This document shows positions 12,945 through 23,439 of a stretch of DNA of 64,000 bases, piece after piece. The DNA is from Chaunax sp. Z400 (Eukaryota; Chordata; Actinopteri; Lophiiformes; Chaunacidae). The notes below the pieces were generated by a model. It saw only the letters and a list, made by a program, of their open reading frames with translations. It was not told where the DNA came from and did no database searches. Position 1 is the first letter of the stretch, and the number at the start of each line of letters is the position of its first letter. The stretch lies in NCBI GenBank assembly GCA_037577475.1, contig CM075202.1, forward strand, positions 5,789,001 to 5,853,000. The letters are read 5' to 3'. Both the position numbers and the translations under genes were made by a program.

Positions 12945-13530
12945 GTGAGGAGCCCTGGAGCACATTCTCAGCTGCTGCACCAAGGCACTAGGAGAGGGTC
13001 GGTACCGATGGAGGCATGATCAAACCCTGAAGACCATCACATGCATACAGTAGGTGTCGAATGTCTAAAGCGGTCCCGACCCTCCAAGCAGACCATCGGC
13101 TTTGTCAGAGTTGGGGAGCAGCCAACACCTGGGAAAATAACATCTGCAGGCATCCTGTCCTCTGCAGGGGATTGGCAGCTGTTGGTGGATCTTGAACAGC
13201 AACTACCACCATTGTCCTTGTATCTGAGTCCCGGAGCTGTCAGTCCCATGGGAAGATCGCTCAGATGAGGCCTTAGAAAGGAAGCTCTCTATGTATGCAG
13301 GCCTGGTCAGTGCCTGTCAGCTGGCAGGATGAAAGCATGGTGTTTGGAGGTGGGATGAAGGAGATTCGCAGCCTGTTCTGTACCCAGAGCCTTCGGCCGT
13401 GGAGTTAGTGTAGTTGGCGATCTGGACACAAGCATGGGGTCTGATCAACCCTGGCTGGGTCTCCTGGAGGAGGGTGTAAGATAATGAAAGACCTGCAACA
13501 CCCGGTGATTCCAGGAACATCAAGATGTGT
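12945..13530 (+). mobile_element. Decayed LINE, C-terminal part of the reverse transcriptase protein (RLE type)
   Basis: From about 12950 the plus strand encodes 'ALEHILSCCTKALGEGRYRW' then RHDQTLKTI. This is the zinc-knuckle-like Cys/His stretch and RHD motif found after the reverse transcriptase in LINEs with a restriction-like endonuclease. At 13,130-13,310 further fragments follow in two frames: DWQLLVDLEQQ and LSVPWEDRSDEALERK followed by YAGLVSAC. In living copies I remember this region as an ELTVPWE...EEA.ERK block near the endonuclease. Frameshifts and stops (for example in AG*KHG at about 13.33 kb) show it is dead. Clade assignment (R2-like or another RLE clade) is inference. Confidence 0.75.
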
Positions 13531-13534
13531 TACT

Positions 13535-14490
13535 ATTGCTCTTTTCATGGGATTTGATGTCAACAAGAAAAGAAAAAAAATGAAGTAGGGCCGGATCCTT
13601 GAAACGTGCAGAGCTTCCACTGTTTCTCAGTCACTATGGTAATTTGAAAGTAATTGTCTTAATGTTAGAATTACCACAAGTCAGGGGGCTAAACTGATGA
13701 ATGCTGCCTAGAGACTAGCTGTGAATTCATCATTCTAATTTCTTTCCAGATCATTTGATCGGGAATTTCCCCCATCTCGAGTGGAGCATTAAAAGAGAAA
13801 ATTCAAAATGTTAGACAGAGCTTTCCTGTCAAGATGTAACCTCCAGCGGGTTATTCATTTTTGTTCCAAAACAGAAGAAAGCCTGGAAAATATATTTTAA
13901 GCCAAAAATCATCCCGACATGGTGAAACACTTGTCTAGTCATTTATAGCGATCAACAACCCCATTAACCATCCACACAAATATTATGGTCATTTTGAGTT
14001 ATGGGGCTGTGAAACCTATTACTCCTTCAAATAATCCATAATTAAGTCACACAGGCCAGTCTGTCAAAAATTATCTCCATGAACTATGACTAATGATATC
14101 TATGAAATGAAATTAATTCTGATTTCTGTTATTTTAATCCATAATTGATTGACTGCTGCTCTAATTAAGCTATATTGATGTAGTTCTGGTTGTGATAAAT
14201 GACTTTCTGGACATTAGGATAAGATAAGACAACCATCCAGCAGACTGTTAGTTTAAGTCACTTAACCATAAATACAAGCCCTGAGACACAGATAGTAATC
14301 AGCAATAAGAAACAAGGCTTCTCATTTCAAGTCAGCGACCATCGACTTTGTATATAACATACATTAGCTTACAAAAAAGTGCTGTATTTATTAACTCTGC
14401 AAAGGAGAGCAGGTTTTTTTTAACCCCCATTATGCCTCTGGAGCATTTATACAGAGCGGTGAGGTGCATTAAGGTGCAAAAATGTAAGCA
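13535..14490. other. Noncoding stretch, AT-rich, possibly conserved regulatory DNA
   Basis: No coding signal. Between about 14.03 and 14.21 kb there are several TAATTA/ATTAAT homeodomain-type cores plus a CTGTCA Meis-type site in unique sequence. This is a candidate enhancer by composition only. Confidence 0.3.
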
Positions 14491-14499
14491 GCATAAATG

Positions 14500-14760
14500 T
14501 CTCAGGTGACATTCCTGGAGTATAAATCAGTAATTAGTGTGTCCCCCATTAGCATTGATAACAGCACTAATCCTCCTCCTCATGGACTGGAACAACCTCT
14601 GGATGATGTCACCCTGTGGGATGGCAGCCCTGCTCGAAGTTGCTGCTGAGTCTGTGGAGGATGTTCACACTGTGACACTCACTCACTCAACAAACCCTCA
14701 GGTTTTCATTGGGGTTTTAAGTCAGGACTCATCGCTGGCCATAGGCTGAGATGTATCACA
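14500..14760 (-). mobile_element. Tc1/mariner-like transposase fossil, C-terminal end
   Basis: Read on the minus strand from about 14,755 down, the sequence gives WPAMSPDLKP, the PxLNPIEN catalytic-region motif, with an early stop where the IEN should be. After frameshifts it gives AAIPQGDIIQRLFQSMRRR followed by ISAVINANGGHTNY and a TGA stop (plus positions 14527-14529). That C-terminus is typical of Tc1-like transposases of fish. Stops and frameshifts make it a pseudogene. The DNA-binding N-terminus and the inverted terminal repeats are not evident nearby. Confidence 0.8.
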
Positions 14761-14764
14761 GAAG

Positions 14765-17010
14765 TTGCTCTACATATAGATGTACAACTGATTTTAAAAT
14801 AGAGAGAAGGTTTTCTCAAATTTGAGTTGAGTGGTGCGTTTTCATTCACTGAGTGTTCATGCATGAGAGACAGAGAAGAGGAGGGAGACCGAAATGATGA
14901 CCTCACACCCTGCACACTATTCTTTTTAGGCTGGGGGTTTCAAAACCTGATGCGATGAAACACAGGGAAATAATAATAATGACAAGGACAAAATACTGGC
15001 ACTGGTTCTCTGTAGAACTGGCCTCTGCTATGTATGATTACGCTATGATTGGACAACCACTGTTCAGTGGAGGGCCCTTGTAGAGCAATCAGTTCATCTC
15101 ATAAAATAACCGAGTGTTGTCCATCACTTAGCAACACCTGGGCCTGAACATACAGTAGCCGCCCCTGTGTCCTTCGGTGAGGGGAATATGGGTCCACTGT
15201 GGCCGGGATGCTGACCCCAGTCTCCTCTACCTACTTCCCCTGATGGACAGTATGTCTCCTCTGCAGGTGTGCATCGGCCTCATAAAGAGATGTCTGTGTG
15301 CATCGTGTTTGCCCTCTGCCCGTTTCATCATTAAGGTATCGGAATGAGAAGGAAAAAAAAAAGAAAAAAGAAAAGTGCTGCGCGGGGAAAAGAGACCAGC
15401 CTTCTAGGTTTACCAATTTATGAAGCTGCTTTCATGAGTGAGGGGGGGCCCCTGCTGCAGTTCCTGACAAACACACAGCTGTCTGTTTGCGAAGGGAGCG
15501 CTTTGCGGTCGTCCCGTGCTGGCTTGTTGCCCCATGGCATGTGCACTCCTCCCTTGCAATCCTTTATACATACCACTAACTGGATATTCACTCATCTCAT
15601 GCTTTCACAGCCCTACAATCCTTTTAATTTTCCAATTAAGTTCTGTCCGCCTTCATCCTTGCCTTGAGTTTTTTTTACTCATGGGAAAATAAACCAGCCT
15701 ATACCAACACCTGGGATTCAAATCCCCCACAGTCAGAGTGTTATTCAGGGAGTAAGGGATGAAGAGGAGAGGAAGAGCACCCAGGAGCCGATATGCACTT
15801 GTAAACTTAGCTGCCTTGGAAATGTTTACCTGGACATCCAATGTCATACTTTCCTTGGGTGTTGCTGTTTCTCTCTCTTTAGCTGCAGAATGGTGCCTTT
15901 GTGAGTGAGGGTTCCACACTTTCCTGGCCCCTCGGCTACTCTTTCAAGCAAATGCTTCATCATATCCCAGCATGAGAGGCATGGTCCTTTCCCAGGCCTC
16001 CGAAGGTCCACGTGACGATCATCTTCCTCGTACTTATTTGTCTAAACCCTTAGGAAATGTGTTTTTAAATCATGCCAATCCACCCCTTTCCTGCCCTGAT
16101 GTATTTTTGAGTGTTGAATCAGGAGGAAGATCATTTCAATTGCATTTACCTGCTCTAACCACTCAGTGTACATTTGCTTTGGCACACACTGACTTGAGTG
16201 TTTCCTTTACAGAACCGGCTTCCATGTGTTACATAATGAAATGTCAGATGGAGGTCTGAAAGTATACGCAGACATGGAAAAAGTATTTATCATTGCTGAA
16301 ATAAATTCAACACCATGCCCACTGAATTGAAGTCACAAACAGTTCCAGAGGGGGTTCAGTGTTTTTGTCTCTCTATGGTTCGCTTTGGATCCACTCACAT
16401 CTCTGTTCTGCTTCCAGTTCTGGGACTGACGTTTACAAATCTAAATATTTACCTTTAACGTGTATTTTCTCAATATAATGGAATTTGAAAATGTGCAGTT
16501 GTTCTTCTTTGTGCATCTGGCCACAGGTTAAGATACTCAGTTGGGGGCTTTTCACTGCAAAAGCGTTAGTGGTTTAGTTTTTTTCTTGAATGTCGTATTA
16601 GTCTGCAAAGAAAACAGGAAAGGTTGAACAGCTGTACAAGTATCTGATTTATTTTTAAATAGAACATTTTCAGCGAGAAGTGCAAACTGCGTACGAAAAA
16701 AAAAAATTGGGTATGTAGTGAAGACATTTGTGTGGATTTCTTCTCATTCCAGTAATTGTGTTTGGTGATTTATTTGTCACAGATGGGGGAAAAACTGGGA
16801 GTCATGGATCTACAATCCGCATTTAATCCTTTCGTAATTTGATTGTGGTAAAATAAGACCATTATGGTCATTAGTTGCAGCTCTAGTTCACATGCAGCCA
16901 TGCAGGTTCATGGCATCTCGGATGTCCTGAGTAACAAAGAGGTAAAGTTACATAACGAGGTGACAAAACATACAGGAGCCACCTCTGTCAGTGGGAATTC
17001 TCCATGTAAA
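14765..17010. other. Noncoding stretch, no gene recognised
   Basis: Frames around 15.2-15.9 kb overlap on both strands and give no recognisable product. Poly-purine 'gaaaaaaaaaagaaaaaag' occurs near 15.35 kb. Confidence 0.45.
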
Positions 17011-17021
17011 CCATTTTAGTT

Positions 17022-17384
17022 GTGGAGAGCCTACGATGGCTATCAGGCTCTGACATGATGCTGGGACCAGGGGCCTCAATGTCGATGAGGCTTCAGGGGC
17101 CTCCAGGGGCCTCCAGGGGCACCAACTGTCCCTCAGACCAGGGCCAACCTGGATCCGTTTACCGTGAAACACAGCTACAGATCCAGGCCCTATCAGATAA
17201 GATGTCCCAGCGCATTCCTGAGTGGCGGGCCCCCCTCCTCCAGGGCCCGAGCAGGGATTCCTCTTGAGCCCTGGGGAAACAGCTCTCTCTGGAATCCTGG
17301 GATTTGATAGATCCATTGGAGGATCAGGCTAAAGCTACAGAGGCTGATGTGGACTCTGGTCCTATTCTACAGAAACTAATATTG
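17022..17384 (+). pseudogene. Broken protein-like segment of unknown origin
   Basis: From ATG 17022 an 81-codon frame runs to a TGA at about 17,265 (ends GPSRDSS). In the same frame without a shift it continues after the stop: ALGKQLSLESWDLIDPLEDQ, then AKATEADVD and GPILQKLIL, closing at TGA 17,382-17,384. Continuity across a single stop, acidic/amphipathic composition and GC content above the flanks suggest a former coding 3' end. A small internal repeat of 'ggggcctcca' units lies at 17,095-17,125. I do not recognise the family. It may be a retrocopy fragment or a decayed local gene. Confidence 0.35.
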
Positions 17385-17515
17385 TGAGGGATTAATTGTT
17401 CTGTGTTGTCAGCATTAACTCACACTTAATAATGCTCTTTGTTTGTCTGATCCAGAAAAACTCTCTGCTCTGATTCATAAAATTTGAATACAACTTAGTA
17501 AATGGCATATGGGGG

Positions 17516-17529
17516 GATATATATATGGG

Positions 17530-17604
<75 letters not shown>
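17516..17604. repeat. (AT)n microsatellite with duplicated GGGGGGATATAT leader
   Basis: Two copies of 'ggggggatatatat' (about 17,512 and 17,527) precede about 70 bases of pure AT dinucleotide. The duplicated leader points to slippage expansion. The frames of alternating Tyr/Ile read from it are artefacts. Confidence 0.95.
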
Positions 17605-17607
<3 letters not shown>

Positions 17608-17639
17608 CTTAAATAGACCAAAATAAAAATATCTAGCCA

Positions 17640-20600
17640 AATGCTAGGAGTAGGTTTCCAGGGTAAAGGGATTAGGTGGTTATGTTTAATTAGGTTCAGA
17701 ATGTGCCTGCATGAGATTTGTAAATATGCAAAAACTCAAAATCCCTTTTAAGATTTGCAAGGTTTACAAATAGCTGAAACAATTCGTCAAAGATTACTGT
17801 TCACCAACTAGTTGATAAGAAGTAATTGTGATATTAGACATTTTCTAGTCACGGTTTGCCACAAAAGAAAACAGAACAATTCAATAAACCATGAGCCTCT
17901 GGGAATTACTCCAAATTCCATTAAATCCAATAAAGTTCAGGAGGTTTTCAGCACCTCAAAAGCACAACAGTAAGGAAGACTTAGCCGTTAAGGTTTTCAG
18001 AAGGCTCCATTTTTTAACACCCAGCTGGTAGAAATCTTTTAATGCTACACACAAGACTTGGTGAAAACCTGTCTGAGGTGTTTGACTTTCTTTGCCCACC
18101 AGTGAGTCCAAAACGCCTGTCGACATATAATCATCTTTTGTGTGTAAAGATTAACGTACTTGCATAAGACAGCATTTTGTTAAATTGGAGGTTATTTTAA
18201 GTCAAAGGAAGTAGTTTCTGTTTCTTTTTGTCTTTTTTTCAGCAACGAACACAGATGCTTCTGATATTTCAAGAAACCTCACACTAACCTGAAACAGCCC
18301 AGTCCTGTGTGGTATGAGATGTGAAAGTCAAATCAGCAATGTCTCACCACAAATTAACTTCACCTTGGATTTTATACCATGGCTGCAAGCAATTTGTCTG
18401 TTCGTTTGATTATGTACATTTACACGATGCTTATGGGCAGCGACCTTCGTCTGTTTCAGATTCCATTATGATTGGTCAATCCCTGTTGGTGGGGGTTTAC
18501 GTGAATGCTCGATTTGTCAATTTGTCCCCATAGTTGCAATTGGGAAAACAGGACAAATCAGTGGTCAAGTAAACACCTATATGTAGGTATAAGACACCAT
18601 GCAAACATCCAACCCACTGCTTTCTAAATTAACGGGGTCCCCATGGCTGACAAAACCAACAACCTTATGAAACAGATATGGCAGCATCGTCTCTTGTGCA
18701 TCATCGTAAGAGACGAATTAGCCTGGTCCTTTTGGGCTGCGCGTGAAATCTCTGACATTTAGTCAATAAAACAAGACAGAGGACTGAGGGACGTGATCTA
18801 CTGCGTCTCCACGCTTTTGTGCCAAAAACACAGAAGTTGCCAAAGTACTTGCTAGAAGTCATCAATCAATATCATCCATGTGTTGAATGGTAGAACAGTA
18901 CTTTGAACAGATGCTGATATAATTTAATAGCAAGTTCTCAGAATCCAGCAGGGAAACGAGGAACTTGTCATGCATTTCTAGCAATTACTTTGAAGGAAGA
19001 TTTTCCACATTAATACAAATGATGCAGAATAGGACTGGAAAGTGTAACCTGAACACAGAGACCTTTATTTAAAACTGCAGGACGTATTTGTGGATGGCTG
19101 CAAGAGGAGAACACAAAAACCTTCTCTCGCTCCAGGAATCTCTACGGTTAAAATTGAATCTCGAAATCAAACGGCGTGTAAGAGAAGACAGAGCTTGGCA
19201 TTCTCCTCAGGCCAGACATCCATCTTTGCCAGTGTGGTCTGGCCCTCACGCATCAAGAGCAGCTTTGTACAGCTTTGTGCGTTTGCATGAAGGTGTTCCA
19301 GAACAGCCCGTGTGGCACCGTAGGACCTCCTGAGCTGTCTGCGAAGAGCGCCTGTGAACAAGCTGAGCGGCTGCAGCGCAGCACACCAGCATCCGCTGAG
19401 GCCAAGTCTCAGCGGGGGTCCGATAATGTAAAGAGGAGGAGGGTGGAGGGTTTTCCGTTAGACGTGTGTAAAATCCAGGCTAGCCTTCCCTTTATTGTCA
19501 GGTTTGACATGCTGCAGGCCTCAGTCCTGGCCACAGAGTTGCTATGACCCAAACTAAACTGACATTGGCCGTCATTTAAGGACGTTAACCTTTCAGCTTG
19601 TTTTCCCTGCGAAATCATCCGCTAAGTGCTACCAGATGTTAACGAGTGTGAAATAATACAGTCTAAGGATATTAACCAGTTAACAGGTGGGAGACTGCTG
19701 AGTGCATGATGACAATATTTATTATTCTAATTGGTGTTAAGGGGGAGCCATCGACAACAGTTACGTCACATGGAAGCCAAACATTAACTAGCGGGATGAT
19801 TATGTTGACATCCAAGCTCCTGTTTGTGAACCTTTGCTAATTTCCTCAACGTCCTTTACTTTGCGTTCCTGTGCAAAATTGTGTTGATGTCAAAAGCCGT
19901 TCCACACCCACAAAAAATCAGCATAATACTGGAAATTGTGTCATGGCAAATGGTGAAGTGCTTTTTAATAGCGTGCGCGAGAGGAAGGGTGAGAATGACT
20001 GAGTGAGACAGGAATTCATGATGAAAAAGTGCATACTTATTGGTCTACTAGTAAAAGGTTTCTTCTTGTGGGTCAAGGTGTTTATAGGCTGGTGACCAGT
20101 GATGGCTGATCACCTTCACGCCCACGCTCAGCTGTTGACATTTTTATATTTCAACCAAGAGTTTATACAGAAACGCATGAGCAGACCACTGTTAGAAAGA
20201 GACCATATGAGGCACTGCTATTGGAAAGTTTATGTTGAAGAAATGTTTTTTTTTTTGGTTTTTATTTCTGCGAACCCTTATTTGACCCCCTGATTGGGAG
20301 CCTGTCCTTAAGGCTCCCATCATCGTGACTTTTTGTGGGATGATAATAAATGTTCTGTGTGTTCACTATCACCAGATATCACATTAATCACCAACGTCTC
20401 ACAGAATCCTCCTCTCCACCTTAACCTGCAACCAATGAGAAGTCTGTAGTTCTAGTTCTCTCGCCTGAAATGTAGATCCAGATACTGGGTTAAAGCTTAC
20501 TCCCAATAGCAACAGCTGCAAATATTTCTTCGAATGACAGCAGACAAAGCGGTGAATGATTGGTGTGTCTGTGCCTCCCGAATGCTGCGACACCCTCACT

Positions 20601-20785
20601 GCTCCATCCATCTCAGAGAGTCGCTTGCTGCAACTGAGTGGCGAACAGCCAAAGCCCACTGACAGCTGCAGGCCTGTCTCATAGGTCCCCCTCGCATAGC
20701 CATATCCTCCTCCTACCTCCTAATGTGTTGACTTCGCCCACTTCGCTTGGGAAGGAGGAAAAGAGAACAGTGGGCCAGGAGGACT

Positions 20786-20834
<49 letters not shown>

Positions 20835-23125
20835 CGACCCAGCCAAAGGCCTCGGTGAGGCTGCCAGAGTCTTCCCTGACACCTCACCTTCACAGGACAG
20901 CGGACAAAAGAGAACAGATGGAATTTAATGGAAAACTGTTGATTTAACTTGCCATTGATGGCCATAAATATTGCAACTCTTTCATGGTTTTAAGTCCCTT
21001 CACATCAGGACAGCACAAATTCTAATTTAACTGGATGCATTAATAAGCTGTAAACACAATATATGGGCATATTATTGGCGTATAAAGTTGCTTAATTACC
21101 CATTAACATTCATTTGGAGTTGTGTTTGTGTCCAAGTGGCGAACACAAAGCTGGGCTCAGACTACAGGAGTTTTAAAAGCTTAGCAAATTTTTGAAATCG
21201 GGTTGCATAACCCACATAAGAAAACGATCCGATAGATATTCTTCTCTCTAAATCTCAAACATTCACAGACTACAAGATGTTAAGATTCTCTTGCTCCGTT
21301 GTGGTTCCAAGCGCTCTGAACATGTACTAAAAGGTCACGTGAAACCTCACAGTCCACGTTCCAGAATATCCTGCACAGCACAAATCAATGGCCGCCACAT
21401 TCAAACAGCCAAGCTACTTTAACGGCCGTAAGTTATTTTTTTTTATTGTGGCCGCTATATTGAGAAGGTGCAGATGTTCCTGTCTTAAACAGAGAATCAT
21501 GAGAGGTGTGTGTCACGTTGAAGACTACGCCAAGTCAGTTTCGTCCAGCGTCCACCAACCCTGAGGACGTATAATCCCGTAATGGAAAATGACCTGCAGA
21601 AAAGTACCCGATACCAAGCCGAGTCAAGTCGAGTAGAGCCGGTATTACGTCTTTGAAATGCAACCATTGTTACCGACCAAGGTCCCACACCAGATTTCTT
21701 CTTTGAGGGACAATTCGGGGGAAAAAATCTGCCCAAAATTTGTCTGAGCCTGTCATAAATCCAATTGTTCTTAGTAATGATGTGTTTTCTCACCAGGAAC
21801 TTTGAACTCCATCCAGCTGCCACCTTGTTTAAATTTTTGTAGCGAAATGAGACGGAGCTGAAAAGATAACTCCATGCACCGATGCAGCGCTTTCAAGGTG
21901 AATGGCAGGAATAAATAGAGGGAAGGCATCTGACAAATGTTCAGCTCAAAGCGGCGCGATGCAGCATGTCGCTGAAATGAAACAGAACTGGTTTCGTCGC
22001 TGGCATTCACTCATGTTGCATGCAGTTAGGACATGGTGTGAGGTGCTCCAATTCCAACTGTGAAAGAAACAAACATGTGTTGTGTCTGAAATGGCAGAGG
22101 TGAAATGAGGTGTACTAGGTAGCAATAGGGAGGGATTTTGGATACAGGCATGGTCACTACTCTGACGGGTACTGCTGAATTTGAATGAGACTGGTTGGAA
22201 AGTCACAGTGACATCACTTCCTGTTGTACCACATAAATGATGTTCAAAATAAGAAACCTGACGTCTGAGTCGAGCGACTCTTTCACCCCTCTACTTTTAA
22301 TGTGTAAACTACACACAGTTTTCCCTCAGGCTATTGAAAAAATAACAGAGAAAAAGATTGGGATATCTGCATCATAGGTAAATGTAATTAAATATTAAAG
22401 CTTTGCAGGTTTTAAACATTCTTTACTTTGGTGCTACCTAGTGGTCGTATCAAGGTTGACACTGTGGCAGGCTGCAATTATGCATCATTGCACCAATTTC
22501 AACTGTTTGGCTTCTCTTAAAAACTTCTTAACATTGAAATACTTTGAGAGATGTGATAAACACATTAAATTCTACACAAAAGAACATTGAATAAAGGTTG
22601 TTTTTTTAAAAATGTATTTTACTTTGCAGCATTAATGTATAAAGTTTCCCAGCACCGAGTCAAGTGTTTGGATCTGTCACATTTGTTTTTCGTCTCTCTC
22701 AGACGGCTCCCAAGATGAAACACCTCTGATCTTTGTTTTCAGAGCAGCAGGCTCTGAGTTCACATGTGACATAGACTCACCAACACACACAGACGGGGTC
22801 TGTTTCCTGGAGGTGTAAATTAGAAGAGCGGACAGCAGATAAGTGAAGATCTTTGGTGTGTCTGATGTTGGCTACCAGCTGGCTTTTCGTTTTAATTTTC
22901 GACATTACTCGGCAGCTTATCGCGCCTTGGTGTAAAGTTAGTCCTGTTTGTCTTCTATAATGAACTTAAACAGTTATGTTGACATGAACGCACTCCAAAG
23001 GCACGTCATACAGACAGTCACAGCCCTGTGATACTTCATCCAAACCTGTCCACATCTAGCTGCACAGCTGTATGTTTGATTTTACATTACAGCTGTGGCA
23101 TCTTCACACGATGAGGTATGCAGAT
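17640..23125. other. Noncoding stretch with one (GA)n tract, no gene recognised
   Basis: Many short frames, none with a recognisable product. The 19.09-19.55 kb patch has several overlapping plus-strand frames and is GC-richer, but I see no family resemblance or paired splice sites. The GA tract is listed separately. Confidence 0.45.
20788..20831 (+). repeat. (GA)n microsatellite
   Basis: About 22 perfect GA units. The Arg-Glu and Ser-Leu repeat frames overlapping it are artefacts. Confidence 0.95.
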
Positions 23126-23127
23126 TT

Positions 23128-23437
23128 TTACCTCCACCAACAATTTTTATTTGTTTAGGTGTTTGTTTGTTTATTTTGTCTGCAAGATATTATCAGTGGA
23201 TTTTGGTGATTTTTTTTTAAGTGGTTGATCTTGTTCCAAGGACAAGCTTATTAAATTATGTGCAGACATAACATTTTGCCAATATTATGAAAAATAATAA
23301 TAAAAGGTCAATCAAAATAAAAAATACCAAGCCATGGACAACTCATGACGTTCCACCACTACAGCTGGATCCAGATCTGGTACCAAATGTATCATTTTGA
23401 GCCTGGAAACTATTTACAGTGGTGTTGATGGAGGTAT
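23128..23437. mobile_element. MITE-like repeat with terminal inverted repeats
   Basis: The left end reads 'acctccaccaac' (23,130-23,141) and the right end reads 'gttgatggaggt' (23,424-23,435). These are inverted complements with one mismatch, and they enclose about 280 bases without coding capacity. The inner sequence (tctgcaagatatt, ccaaggacaag, taccaagccatggaca, ggatccagatctgg) recurs in part at 38.48 and 58.68 kb. This fits a nonautonomous DNA transposon family of teleosts. Target-site duplication was not established. Confidence 0.6.
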
Positions 23438-23439
23438 CC

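Noticed and set aside
17392..17640. Minus-strand frame of alternating Tyr-Ile
   Set aside because: Translation of the AT microsatellite.
20638..20965. Frames with Arg-Glu or Ser-Leu repeats
   Set aside because: Translations of the (GA)n tract on either strand.
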